From NCBI RefSeq assembly GCF_014203835.1, contig NZ_JACHJW010000001.1, positions 2,503,176 through 2,567,175 on the forward strand: a stretch of 64,000 nucleotides of DNA, read 5' to 3'. The number at the start of each line of letters is the position of its first letter. Position 1 is the first letter of the stretch. Below the pieces are notes generated by a model. It was not told where the DNA came from, searched no databases, and saw only the letters and a program-made list of their open reading frames with translations. The DNA is from Micromonospora polyrhachis (GTDB lineage: Bacteria > Actinomycetota > Actinomycetes > Mycobacteriales > Micromonosporaceae). A program made the translations under genes and the position numbers. Positions 28,280 through 36,944 of this stretch are shown here, piece after piece.

Positions 28280-29563
28280 TCAGCAGTCGGTGGGGACGAC
28301 GTAGAAGCGAGGTAGCGGGACGAGCCGCAGCCGGATCCGGGCACCGGAGCGCCGCAGTTGCCAGACCAGGGCCAGCGTGGCGGCGGCCAGCGAGATCAGA
28401 CCACCCATCCAGATGCTCGCCCCGGCACCGTACTTCTCGGCGACCCAGCCGATGATCGGCGCGCCGATCGGGTTGGTCCCCAGGAACACCAGCACCCACA
28501 GGGCCATCACCCGTCCCCGGAACGCGGCGTCGGTGCCGAGCTGGACCCGCTGGTTGGCTGCCTGGGCGAAGAAGACCATGAAGAAGCCGGCGAGCGGCAG
28601 CAACGCGACGACCAGCCAGTATGCCGGGGCCAAGCCGACCAGCGTGCCGGAGATGGCACACGCGACGGCGGCACCGAGGACCAGCCAGACCGAGGGACGG
28701 CTACGGCGGCCACTGCCGGCCAGCGCCCCGCCCAGCGCGCCGACGGCCAGGGCCGTGGAGAAGAGGCCGAACGAGGCGGCATCGGTGTTGAAGGTGGTCT
28801 TGGCGAGGGCTGCCAGGGTGAGCTGGAAGTTGAACAGCGTCATGCCGATCACCGACATCAGCGCCATCGGCAGAAGCAGGTCGGCTCGCTGGAAGACGTA
28901 ACGCAGCCCGTCCACCACCCGGGCCGAGTCGCGTTCGTCGCGGGGTGGCAGGGTCGCCCGGTGTAGTTCCGCCGGACGCATCCGGACCACGTTCACCAGC
29001 GGGGCCACCGAGACGAGGGCGGTGAAGACGAAGACCGGACCGACGCCGAAGGCCGCGATGGCCAGGCCGGCGAGGCCGGGGCCGATGATCCGGGCGGAGT
29101 TGAAGGTCGCGGCCGACAGGGAGAGTGCGTTGGGCAGCAGCGAGGTGCCGACGAGCTCCGATACGAACGCCTGGCGGACCGGGGTCTCGACGGCGTTGGC
29201 GACACCGAGCAGGAGGGCGAAGAGGAGGACATGCCACAGCTCGACCAGATCGGTGACCACCAGCAGGCTCATGCCGAGGGCGAGCACGGTCCAGGTCGCG
29301 TTGGCGATGAAGAGCAGCAGGCGCTTGTCGTACCGGTCGGCGAGGCGACCGGAGAACAGGGTCAGCAGCAGTACGGGCGTGAACTGCAACGCGGTGACGA
29401 TGCCCAGGGCACTCGCCGAGTCGTCGGACAGTTCGAGGACGAGCCAGTCCTGGGCGATGAACATCATCCAGACGCCGATCAGTTTGATCAGCTGGCCGGT
29501 GGCGAAGAGCCGGTAGTTGCGAACCTGCAGGGACTGGAACGTCGTGTTTAGCTTTGCCCGCAC
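28280..29563 (-). CDS. MFS transporter, MarR-linked
   Basis: A 427-residue major facilitator protein with 12 hydrophobic segments. Helix 1-2 reads LFATGQLIKLIGVWMMFIAQDWLVLEL, the loop 2-3 motif is FSGRLADRYDKRLLL, and a helix 5-type segment is NSARIIGPGLAGLAIAAFG. This is the drug-exporter-like MFS branch often annotated as enterobactin exporter/EntS-like; the substrate is unknown. GTG 29563 is preferred because GAGGAGG lies ten bases upstream and the protein then starts at RAKLNTTFQSLQVRNYRLF; ATG 29596 is the alternative. It follows the MarR regulator gene and is probably controlled by it. Confidence 0.88.
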   Translation of the reverse strand: MRAKLNTTFQSLQVRNYRLFATGQLIKLIGVWMMFIAQDWLVLELSDDSASALGIVTALQFTPVLLLTLFSGRLADRYDKRLLLFIANATWTVLALGMSLLVVTDLVELWHVLLFALLLGVANAVETPVRQAFVSELVGTSLLPNALSLSAATFNSARIIGPGLAGLAIAAFGVGPVFVFTALVSVAPLVNVVRMRPAELHRATLPPRDERDSARVVDGLRYVFQRADLLLPMALMSVIGMTLFNFQLTLAALAKTTFNTDAASFGLFSTALAVGALGGALAGSGRRSRPSVWLVLGAAVACAISGTLVGLAPAYWLVVALLPLAGFFMVFFAQAANQRVQLGTDAAFRGRVMALWVLVFLGTNPIGAPIIGWVAEKYGAGASIWMGGLISLAAATLALVWQLRRSGARIRLRLVPLPRFYVVPTDC

Positions 29564-29626
29564 TCGGTGTGCGCCTCCTCGGGTCGTACGCGTCATCCAC
29601 AGCGGACGAAGCGGACCGGGAGGTGT

Positions 29627-30085
29627 TCAGCGCCGGTCGGCGCGGGCCACCTGTTGCAGAAGCTCGGCGGCACGCAGCAGCGTGTCGCGGTCTTCCGCGG
29701 ACAACTCGGCGAGCCGTTGGGCGAGCCACTCGTCGCGGGCGCGCTCGGTCTGCGCGAGCACCGCGTGGGCTGCCTCGGTCGCCGCGAGGATGACCTGCCG
29801 ACCGTCGGTCGGATGGGGGGTGCGCTGCACGAGCCCGCGCTCCTCCAACTTCGCAACGATCTTGGTCATCGTCGGCGGTTGAACCCGTTCGGTGTCGGCA
29901 AGCTCACGGGGGGTCAGCGCGCCAGCCAGCCGCAGGCTGGTCAGGGCGGAGAGCTGGGTCACCGTGAGGTCACCGACCGGGCGGGTCTGCCGGACCCGCC
30001 GGTTGAGCCGGGTGATGGCGTCACGCAGCATCGTTGCCAACTGCGCAGCCGGCACGCGTTTCGCCATCACCGTCCGCTCCGTCAC
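29627..30085 (-). CDS. MarR-family transcriptional regulator
   Basis: A 152-residue winged-helix dimeric regulator. The recognition helix region is TPRELADTERVQPPTMTKIVAKLEERG and the wing carries the DGRQV segment typical of MarR proteins. Such proteins repress their own operon until a small ligand binds. An 11-bp perfect palindrome at 30087-30120 starts immediately upstream of the GTG at 30085, which strongly suggests autoregulation together with the downstream MFS gene. ATG 30067 is an alternative start. The pair forms a classic MarR-efflux module. Confidence 0.92.
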   Translation of the reverse strand: MTERTVMAKRVPAAQLATMLRDAITRLNRRVRQTRPVGDLTVTQLSALTSLRLAGALTPRELADTERVQPPTMTKIVAKLEERGLVQRTPHPTDGRQVILAATEAAHAVLAQTERARDEWLAQRLAELSAEDRDTLLRAAELLQQVARADRR

Positions 30086-30086
30086 G

Positions 30087-30120
30087 GTCGTTAGCCTAAC
30101 TAATAAGCCAGGCTAACGAC
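30087..30120. promoter_or_regulatory. Predicted MarR operator
   Basis: GTCGTTAGCCT (30087-30097) and AGGCTAACGAC (30110-30120) form a perfect 11-bp inverted repeat with an AT-rich 12-base centre. It touches the start of the MarR gene, so a bound dimer would cover the core promoter. Spacing and TTAGxxT half-sites fit known MarR operators. Confidence 0.8.
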
Positions 30121-30169
30121 CACTCTTTATGACAGCAGTCACCATGGACCACATCGATCCCGGTGCAGA

Positions 30170-31648
30170 TCAGTAGACCAGCGCCTCGATCGGGCCCCGC
30201 AGGAAGAACAGGGCGAAGAGAGCGGCCACCCCGTACATCAGCGGGTGCACCTCGCGGGCCTTGCCCTTGAAGATCTTGACCACGACGTACGTGATGAGGC
30301 CCGCACCGATACCGTTCGAGATCGAGTACGTGAACGGCATCAGCACGATGGCCAGGAACGCCGGGACGGCGATCTCGTAGTCGGACCAGTCGATCGTCCG
30401 CACCTCGGCCATCATCAGGAACCCGACGACCACCAGGGCGATGGACGCCGCCTCGAAGGGCACCACCACGACCAGCGGCGCGAGGAACATCGCCAGCAGG
30501 AACAACCCGCCGGTGAACAGGTTGGCCACGCCGGTACGGGCGCCCTCGGCCACCCCGGCCGCGCTCTCGACGAACGACGTGTTGCTCGACACGCTCGCCG
30601 CACCGCCGGCCGCCGCCGCGATCGAGTCCACCAGCAGGATCTGCTTGGTACGAGGCGGCATGCCCTCCTTGTCCAGCAGGCCACCCTCCTGGCCGACGGC
30701 GACCATCGTCCCCATGGTGTCGAAGAAGTCGGTGACCAGCAGCGTGAAAATGAACATCAACACGACCAGCGGGCCGGCCTTCTCCCACGAGTTGAGGACG
30801 TTGAACTGGCCCAGCAGCGACAGGTCGGGGACGTCCAGCAGCTTCGCCGGCAGTTCCGGCACGTTCAACGCCCAGCCCGTGGGATTCGGCTTCCCGTCGA
30901 TCATCGACGGTCCGGCCTTGGCGATCGCCTCGACGATGATCGCCAGCACGGTGGAACCCAGGATGCCGATCAGGATCGCGCCCCGTACCTTGCGGACCAC
31001 CAGCACCAACGTCACCAACAGGCCGACCACGAACACCAGCGCCGGCCAGCTCACCAGCTTGCCGCTGATGCCCAGACCAACCGGGACGGTGGTGTTGGCG
31101 GCGTCCGGGATCCGGCGGACGAACCCGGCGTTGACCAGGCCGATGATCGTCAGGAACAGGCCGATACCCACGCCGATCGCCGTCTTCATCTGCGTCGGCA
31201 CGGCACGGAAGACCGCGGTACGCAGCCCGGTCAGCACCAGCAGCGAAATGAGAAGCCCCTCGATCACCACCAGACCCATGGCGTCGGCCCAGGTCATCTG
31301 CGGGGCGATCTCGTACGCCACCATCGCGTTGACGCCGAGCCCCGCGGCCAGCCCGAGCGGGAACCGACCGACCACACCCATCAGGATGGTCATCACACCG
31401 GCTACCAGCGCGGTGGCGGCGGCCAGCGCCGGGATGGACAACTGTTTGTCGTCCCCGTCGAAGGCGTTGCCGAGGATCAGCGGGTTGAGCACCACGATGT
31501 AGGCCATCGTGAAGAAGGTCGCCAGGCCACCACGGGCCTCACGGCCCAGGGTCGAGCCACGGGCGGTGATTTCGAAGAACCGGTCGAAGCCGTTCCGGGC
31601 TCTGGGTCCTTCTTCCGTCTTGTCGGACTTGATCGGGGTTTTGCTCAT
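30170..31648 (-). CDS. NCS2/AzgA-type purine permease
   Basis: A 492-residue membrane transporter with about 12-14 hydrophobic segments, belonging to the AzgA-like branch of the NCS2 nucleobase permeases, which import hypoxanthine, guanine or adenine with protons. Typical segments are GGLATFFTMAYIVVLNPLIL, FPLGLAAGLGVNAMVAY, FTLLVTDFFDTMGTMVAVG and SSNTSFVESAAGVAEGARTG. The ATG has GAGGATC upstream. It is transcribed alone, divergent from the DUF2530 gene. Substrate range among purines cannot be read from sequence. Confidence 0.92.
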   Translation of the reverse strand: MSKTPIKSDKTEEGPRARNGFDRFFEITARGSTLGREARGGLATFFTMAYIVVLNPLILGNAFDGDDKQLSIPALAAATALVAGVMTILMGVVGRFPLGLAAGLGVNAMVAYEIAPQMTWADAMGLVVIEGLLISLLVLTGLRTAVFRAVPTQMKTAIGVGIGLFLTIIGLVNAGFVRRIPDAANTTVPVGLGISGKLVSWPALVFVVGLLVTLVLVVRKVRGAILIGILGSTVLAIIVEAIAKAGPSMIDGKPNPTGWALNVPELPAKLLDVPDLSLLGQFNVLNSWEKAGPLVVLMFIFTLLVTDFFDTMGTMVAVGQEGGLLDKEGMPPRTKQILLVDSIAAAAGGAASVSSNTSFVESAAGVAEGARTGVANLFTGGLFLLAMFLAPLVVVVPFEAASIALVVVGFLMMAEVRTIDWSDYEIAVPAFLAIVLMPFTYSISNGIGAGLITYVVVKIFKGKAREVHPLMYGVAALFALFFLRGPIEALVY

Positions 31649-31735
31649 CAGATCCTCGCAGGCGATCCGTCGTTGCCGCGCGCATCGTCGCAGATCACGG
31701 GCCTACCCTGAAAATTGATCCCGTACCCTGGCCAC

Positions 31736-32002
31736 GTGCCGCAGGAACAACCCCCCCGCCCCCAGCCGCTCGACCCCCCGATGGTGCCGTTCGCCATCGC
31801 CGGTATCGCCGCCTGGGCGGTCGCCGGACTGGTACTGCTGATCTTCTTCCAGGACTGGCTGACCGAGCAGGGGCGGGAGAACTGGCTCTGGACCTGCCTG
31901 GCCGGGTTCCTACTCGGATTCCCCGGCCTGGCGGTGATGCTCAGGCACGACGCCAACCGCCGTCGTCGTCGGGCGGCCGACCACACCGGTCCGGTCGACT
32001 GA
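31736..32002 (+). CDS. DUF2530 small membrane protein
   Basis: An 88-residue protein with two hydrophobic helices (PFAIAGIAAWAVAGLVLLIFF and WTCLAGFLLGFPGLAVML) separated by a short polar loop, and a basic C-terminal tail (NRRRRRAAD). This is the DUF2530 pattern, found across actinobacteria without known function. GTG 31736 is chosen because a TACCCT -10-like hexamer lies seven bases upstream, suggesting a leaderless transcript; TTG 31715 is possible. It is divergent from the purine permease. Confidence 0.75.
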   Translation: MPQEQPPRPQPLDPPMVPFAIAGIAAWAVAGLVLLIFFQDWLTEQGRENWLWTCLAGFLLGFPGLAVMLRHDANRRRRRAADHTGPVD

Positions 32003-32061
32003 CCTGGCCGTCGGTGCCACCCGGTGCAACCTGACCGGGGTGGTGGTGTCGTGCGGTCCGG

Positions 32062-32883
32062 TCAGCCGTGCCCGTAGGGCTCGACCGGTTCGTCGGTCCC
32101 CACCGATCCGGCCGGCCGAATCACCGGAACCGTCTCCACCTCGCTGTCATCGTAGACCGCGGGTGGCTCGTCGGCCGACGTCTCCGGCGAGTCCGTCAAC
32201 GCCTCGGAGTGCGCACCACAGCCGTGGTCGGCGCTGACCGCCCGACCGTCGTCCGGCGCGTAGTAGTTGCCGCAGACGCCGAAGCTCTGCCGCAGGACGC
32301 CCGCGATCGGCAGGTAGAACCCGCACGAACCGCAGCGGGCGGAGGCGGGCGCGGCTACCGAGATGGGCGCGGCCGGGCCGTGGTCGCCGTCGTACCAGCG
32401 CTGGGCGGTGTCCATCCGTCCCTCACGGGACATCACCCGGACCCGGCCGAAACCCAACTCCCAGGCCGTCTCCTCCACCGCCGGGTCGTCCGAGAGTACG
32501 TACCCGGGGGCGAGCCGCTCGTCGTCCGGGGGAGTCGGCAGCAGGTCACCCGGACCGAGGTCACCGGGCTGGAGCCGGTCCTGCCAGGGCAGCCACCCCG
32601 GAGCCAGCAGCGCATCCGGTCCGGGCAGCAGCACCGTGTCGCAGACCGTGACGTTCCGGCTGCGCGGCACCCGGGTCACGGTGACCGCCCACCGCCAGCC
32701 CCGATAACCAGGGAGGCGACACTCGAAGAAGTGGGTCACCAATCGATCACCTTCGGCGACCGCCGCCAGGTGGTCGCCGACGTCGGACGGGCCCGCTTCG
32801 GTAATGCCGGCACGGGCCACCTCGACGGCGCTGGCACAAACCTGGTCGAGACGAGGGGCACGAGTGGCGACGGTCCTGGTCAC
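32062..32883 (-). CDS. DUF3027 protein
   Basis: About 273 residues, soluble. It matches the actinobacterial DUF3027 family: an N-terminal helical part (RAPRLDQVCASAVEVARAGI), a central domain with GYRGWRWAVTVTRVPRSRNVTVCD and PWQDRLQPGDLGPGDLLP, and a cysteine-containing C-terminal part (RCGSCGFYLPI, FGVCGNYYAPDDGRAVS, HGCGAHSE) that could bind a metal. The function is unknown. GTG 32883 is chosen because family members start with a similar TRTVATRAPRLD; longer starts would run into the divergent MFS gene. Confidence 0.85.
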   Translation of the reverse strand: MTRTVATRAPRLDQVCASAVEVARAGITEAGPSDVGDHLAAVAEGDRLVTHFFECRLPGYRGWRWAVTVTRVPRSRNVTVCDTVLLPGPDALLAPGWLPWQDRLQPGDLGPGDLLPTPPDDERLAPGYVLSDDPAVEETAWELGFGRVRVMSREGRMDTAQRWYDGDHGPAAPISVAAPASARCGSCGFYLPIAGVLRQSFGVCGNYYAPDDGRAVSADHGCGAHSEALTDSPETSADEPPAVYDDSEVETVPVIRPAGSVGTDEPVEPYGHG

Positions 32884-32986
32884 CTGCTCATTGTTGCCTA
32901 TCCGGGTGGCCGACCCGCAGGGACTCCCCGGTACGATCTCCGGCCAGAGCCGGCAGAGATCGACCGGATAGGCAAGGATGGTCGGC

Positions 32987-34732
32987 ATGCCGCTGTTCTC
33001 CCGCTCCGGCCGCTCGGCCCTCGGGCGTACGGTCGGCACCGCCATCCGGCTCATCCGGTTCACCCTGCGGACGACGCTGGGCGGCGGGCGCTGGACGGTA
33101 CGAAGCGTGGGCCGGGTACGGGAAAAGGGTGCCGGTGGCGAGCCGGGCATGGCCCGGATGTTCGACCTGCACGCCATCTCCTGCGCCGGCGACGCACTGG
33201 TCGCGATCGGTCTGGCCGGCACGATCTTCTTCAACGCTCCGCTCGGCGAGGCCCGCAGCAAGGTGGCCCTCTACCTGTTGGTGACCATGGTGCCGTTCGC
33301 ACTGCTCGCCCCGGTGGTGGGCCCGCTGCTGGACCACTTCCGGCACGGTCGCCGCTGGGCCCTGGCCACCACCATGCTCGGTCGCGCCTTCCTGGCCTGG
33401 CTGATCTCCGACTACCTGCACGGCTTCGGGCTCTACCCCGCCGCGTTCGGCGTACTCGCCCTCTCCCGGGCGTACGGCGTCGCCCGCTCGGCCGCCGTAC
33501 CGAGGCTGCTTCCGGCGGGGTTGGGGCTGTCCCAGGCGGGTGCCCGGGCCAGTGTCTACGGCACGATCGCCGGCGGTGTGGTGGGTCCGGTCGGCCTGGC
33601 CCTGTTCTGGTTCGGCCCGCAGTGGCCGTTGCGGGCCGCCTCGGTGATCTTCCTGATCGGCATGGTGCTCTCGCTGCGGCTACCGGCCCAGGCGGACTCC
33701 GCACCACCGGAGGCCATGCCGCGGGTCTTCGCCGCCCTCTTCCGCCGGCCGGGCACGGGCGACCGGGCCCTCGGACGCAGCGGTCCGGACGGCCGGCTGG
33801 TGATGACCAGCCTGGTCGGCAGCGCGACGCTGCGCGCCATGTTCGGCTTCCTGCTGCTCTACCTCGCCTTCGCGCTCAAGGCCGGCGACCTGACCACCGA
33901 GGTGTTCGGGCGGGACATCGCCAGCGAGGGCGCGCTGGTGCTGGTGGGTGGAGCGCTCGCGGTGGGCTCCTTCCTCGCCACCGCAGCGGGCACCCGGCTC
34001 CGCATCCACCAGCCGACCATGATCCAGTCCAGCGGTCTGGTCGTCGTCGCCGGAGTGGCGATACTCACCGCAATCAAGTTCTCACTTCCCATGGTGGCCC
34101 TACTCTGCCTGGTAACCGCCATGATCAGCGGCATCGCAAAGCTGGCCGTGGACGCGTGCATCCAGGAACGGGTCCAGGAACGACTCCGGGCAAGCGCGTT
34201 CGCCCGCTCGGAGACGGTGCTGATGCTGGCCTTCGTGGCCGGCGGGGCGCTCGGACTCATTCCGGTCGAGGGGTGGATCGGCATCGCCGGGCTGGCTGGC
34301 TTCGCCACCCTCGCCGCCGTACGGGCGACGGTGATGGCCACCCGACTACGCGGCGAGCGCCTGCTGGGCCGTGCGCTCGCCGACGACGAGCGGGCCACCC
34401 CGGACGAGCCGTCCACCAGCCAGGCCAGCGCAGACCGTACGACCAGCAGCGCGGGTGCCGACGTACCGACTCCGGTCTCGCCCGCCCCGGCATCATCCAG
34501 CGGAGCGGCGCCCGGGTCCACGGCCGGATCGGCCGCCACATCAGCCGCCGCATCAGCCGCCGGGTCCGCCCCCGGGACGACCGCCTGGGCGATGGTCACC
34601 CCCGACGAGCCGATCGACGAACCGCCGCTCGCGCCGCCCGGCTTCCACATCTACCGGCCGTCCTCGGCCATGCCACGCACCGGATCGGGGGACGACGAGT
34701 CCCGCCGCGAACCACAGGGACCAAAGAGTTGA
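32987..34732 (+). CDS. MFS-like membrane protein with long Ala/Ser-rich tail
   Basis: A 581-residue protein. A basic N-terminus of about 50 residues precedes about 10-12 membrane helices of MFS type (ISCAGDALVAIGLAGTIFF, VPFALLAPVVGPLLDHFRHG, SRAYGVARSAAVPRLLP). The last 120 residues are a Ser/Ala/Pro-rich, presumably disordered cytoplasmic tail ending in a conserved-looking PPLAPPGFHIYRPS segment. The substrate is unknown; similar proteins lie next to DUF3027 genes in other actinobacteria, as I recall. ATG 32987 has AAGGA eight bases upstream; ATG 32978 is the alternative. The stop overlaps the mqnB start (TTGA), so the two are translationally coupled. Confidence 0.87.
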   Translation: MPLFSRSGRSALGRTVGTAIRLIRFTLRTTLGGGRWTVRSVGRVREKGAGGEPGMARMFDLHAISCAGDALVAIGLAGTIFFNAPLGEARSKVALYLLVTMVPFALLAPVVGPLLDHFRHGRRWALATTMLGRAFLAWLISDYLHGFGLYPAAFGVLALSRAYGVARSAAVPRLLPAGLGLSQAGARASVYGTIAGGVVGPVGLALFWFGPQWPLRAASVIFLIGMVLSLRLPAQADSAPPEAMPRVFAALFRRPGTGDRALGRSGPDGRLVMTSLVGSATLRAMFGFLLLYLAFALKAGDLTTEVFGRDIASEGALVLVGGALAVGSFLATAAGTRLRIHQPTMIQSSGLVVVAGVAILTAIKFSLPMVALLCLVTAMISGIAKLAVDACIQERVQERLRASAFARSETVLMLAFVAGGALGLIPVEGWIGIAGLAGFATLAAVRATVMATRLRGERLLGRALADDERATPDEPSTSQASADRTTSSAGADVPTPVSPAPASSSGAAPGSTAGSAATSAAASAAGSAPGTTAWAMVTPDEPIDEPPLAPPGFHIYRPSSAMPRTGSGDDESRREPQGPKS

Positions 34733-35385
34733 ACGGTGGAATCCTGGTCGTCACTGCCGTACCGGCCGAGACGGAGGCGCTGCTCGCTGGCCTGATCACC
34801 CCGGCCTCCACCACCGTCGCCCCGGTCGGGGTCGGTCCGGCCGCTGCTGCCGCCGGCACCGCCCGACTGCTGGCGCTGGCCGAGGTGGCGGGCAGCCCGT
34901 ACCGGGCGGTGGTGAGCGCCGGCATCGGCGGCGGGTTCCCGGACCGGGCCGCGCTCGGCGGCATCGTCCTCGGCACCCGTAGCATCGCCGCCGACCTCGG
35001 GGCCGAGTCACCGGAGGGCTTTCTCCCCCTCGACGAGTTGGGCATGTCGCGGGAACACCTCGGCGGCGGGCCGGAGATCCCCGCCGACCCGACCCTGCTC
35101 GCCCAGTTGCGCGCCGCGCTACCCGGTGCGACGGTCGGCGCGGTTCTCACCCTGAACACCGTCACCGGCACGGCCGAGACCACCCGGGTGCTCGCCGACC
35201 GGTATCCCGACGCGGTGGCCGAGGGGATGGAGGGACACGGGGTGGCGGTAGCCGCCGCCCAGGCCGGGTTGCCGTTCGCGGAGTTGCGTGCGATCTCCAA
35301 CCCGATCGGCCCCCGGGACCGGGGAGCGTGGCGGATGCGTGCGGCCTTCGACGCGCTGACCACCGCCGCCGCCGCCTTCGGCTAG
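34729..35385 (+). CDS. mqnB: Futalosine hydrolase
   Basis: A 218-residue nucleosidase of the MTA/SAH nucleosidase fold, which removes hypoxanthine from futalosine in the alternative menaquinone pathway. Seen are the N-terminal ILVVTAVPAETEALL, the AGIGGGFP loop, LNTVTGTAETT, and the active-site region EGMEGHGVAVAAAQAGLPFAELRAISNPIGPRDRGAW. The start is a TTG at 34729 that overlaps the upstream stop as TTGA, with AGGGA about nine bases upstream; no ATG or GTG is suitable. A second pathway gene, mqnD, lies 6 kb away on the same strand. Other pathway genes are not in the window. Confidence 0.92.
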   Translation: MNGGILVVTAVPAETEALLAGLITPASTTVAPVGVGPAAAAAGTARLLALAEVAGSPYRAVVSAGIGGGFPDRAALGGIVLGTRSIAADLGAESPEGFLPLDELGMSREHLGGGPEIPADPTLLAQLRAALPGATVGAVLTLNTVTGTAETTRVLADRYPDAVAEGMEGHGVAVAAAQAGLPFAELRAISNPIGPRDRGAWRMRAAFDALTTAAAAFG

Positions 35386-35389
35386 CCGG

Positions 35390-36940
35390 TCAGTGTCGGC
35401 GCAGGGCCACCACGGCCAGGTCGTCGCTGCTCTGCGATGGGCCCAGTTCGGCGAGTAGCCGGCCGCAGAACCGGTCGAGGTCGGCGTCCACGGTGGCCGC
35501 GCAGACGGCCAGGTCGGCCATCCGCTGGTCGATGTCGACGTCCCGGCGCTCGATCAACCCGTCGGTGTAGAGCACCAACGTCGCCCCGGAGGGCAGGTCG
35601 AATTCGAGGTCGTCGGGACGGTCGGCGTGGATCCCGAGAAGCGGAGCCCGGTGTTCGATGAACCGGGTCGCGTCGGCCGTGACCAGCAGCGACGGCAGGT
35701 GACCGGCACTGGCCAACCGGACCCGCCCGGTGTCGGGTTCCAGGGTCAACAGGCAGACCGTCGCGAACTCTCCCGGCAGCAGCGTACGGACCAGCTCATC
35801 GACCCGTTCCAGGATGACGCCGGGCGAATGGCCCTCCACGGCGTACGCCCGGATGGCGTGCCGAAGCTCGGCCATGACGGTGGCCGCGTGCAGCGAGTGG
35901 CCGGCGACGTCGCCGATCACCGCGAGCAGCCGGCCGTCGATCATCGCGAATTCGTAGAAGTCCCCTCCGACCTCGGTCTGCATACTGGCGGGCTCGTAAC
36001 GTACGGCAAGGTCCAACCCGGCGATCTTGGGCAGCCGGCGGGGCAACAGGCTGCGTTGCAGGGTCACCGCGATTCGGTGTTCCTCGTCGTAGGAGCGTTG
36101 CGCCTCGACTGCGGTGGCGACCGCCTGAGCGAGCTGCGTGAGGACGATGGACTCCGGGAGCAGGGCGGAGGACGGTACGGCGACGTGCACCGCCGGCCGG
36201 TCGTTACGGAGCCGTACGGTGGCGATGGCGATCTGTTCGTCCGCGCTGACGGGCAGCGGCCAATCCTCGGGCGTGGGTGCCGTGTCCACCGTGACCCCGA
36301 CCGGCACCGGTACGACATCACCGGGCCAGCTACCGGTCCGCACCGACGTGCCTGGCTCGATGGTGACCGCGGCCAGGCGGTCCCCGTCGGCGTTCTCCGC
36401 CACGACGACGGCACCGGTCCCGAATATCTGGGCGGCCCCGGTCACGGCGGCGTCGAGCAACTGCGGCAGCGTGGCAGCCGAGTTGACGGCGAGGGTGGTC
36501 TCGGCGAGGCAGGCGAGCCGGGCGGCGAGCAGTTCGGCGCGACGCCGGGCACGGTAGTAGCGCAGTGCGGCACGGGTGGTGGCGATCAGCTCGTCCGGCT
36601 CGATGGGTTCGACGAGATAGGCGTCGGCTCCCCGGGCCAACCCCTGGGTACGGTCGGCCAGGTCGACCGCGTGTGCCGACACGTGGATGACGGGCCGGGA
36701 GGCGTGCCTCGGGTTCGCCTTGATCCGTTCGGCGACGTCGAAGCCACTCATGTCGCCGAGCCGTACGTCCAGCACGATCAGGTCGATGTCCTGGCTGGCC
36801 ATCCGGTCGAGCGCGCTCGCGCCGCTGTCCGCCTCGACAACGGTGAACCCGGCCCGGGTCAGCCACCTGACCAGCAGATAGCGCTTGGCGGCGCTGTCGT
36901 CGACCACAAGAATCGTGGCATCGGTCACCGGACGGTCCAT
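35390..36940 (-). CDS. REC-GAF-SpoIIE/PP2C phosphatase
   Basis: A 516-residue output protein. Residues 8-125 are a receiver domain (TILVVDDSAAKRYL, phospho-acceptor Asp in LIVLDVRLGD), residues 150-290 a GAF-like sensory domain, and residues 300-516 a PP2C/SpoIIE phosphatase with metal-binding GGDFYEF, GDVAGHSLHAA and the late SDDLAVVALR. In the receiver the usual invariant Lys is replaced by Glu (YLVEPIEPDEL). Such phosphatases dephosphorylate anti-sigma-factor antagonists and so release an alternative sigma factor. It is the last gene of the stressosome operon, four bases after the kinase gene. The target antagonist is not encoded nearby. Confidence 0.92.
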   Translation of the reverse strand: MDRPVTDATILVVDDSAAKRYLLVRWLTRAGFTVVEADSGASALDRMASQDIDLIVLDVRLGDMSGFDVAERIKANPRHASRPVIHVSAHAVDLADRTQGLARGADAYLVEPIEPDELIATTRAALRYYRARRRAELLAARLACLAETTLAVNSAATLPQLLDAAVTGAAQIFGTGAVVVAENADGDRLAAVTIEPGTSVRTGSWPGDVVPVPVGVTVDTAPTPEDWPLPVSADEQIAIATVRLRNDRPAVHVAVPSSALLPESIVLTQLAQAVATAVEAQRSYDEEHRIAVTLQRSLLPRRLPKIAGLDLAVRYEPASMQTEVGGDFYEFAMIDGRLLAVIGDVAGHSLHAATVMAELRHAIRAYAVEGHSPGVILERVDELVRTLLPGEFATVCLLTLEPDTGRVRLASAGHLPSLLVTADATRFIEHRAPLLGIHADRPDDLEFDLPSGATLVLYTDGLIERRDVDIDQRMADLAVCAATVDADLDRFCGRLLAELGPSQSSDDLAVVALRRH

Positions 36941-36944
36941 GCGG

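Noticed and set aside
30245-31711. Plus-strand open frame of 488 codons
   Set aside because: It is antisense to the purine permease; the product is rich in His, Gln, Arg and Asp and has no hydrophobic or catalytic pattern.
32068-34728. Upstream extension of the mqnB frame giving 1105 codons
   Set aside because: The extension runs in the wrong frame through the MFS gene and antisense to the DUF3027 gene; mqnB proper starts at TTG 34729.
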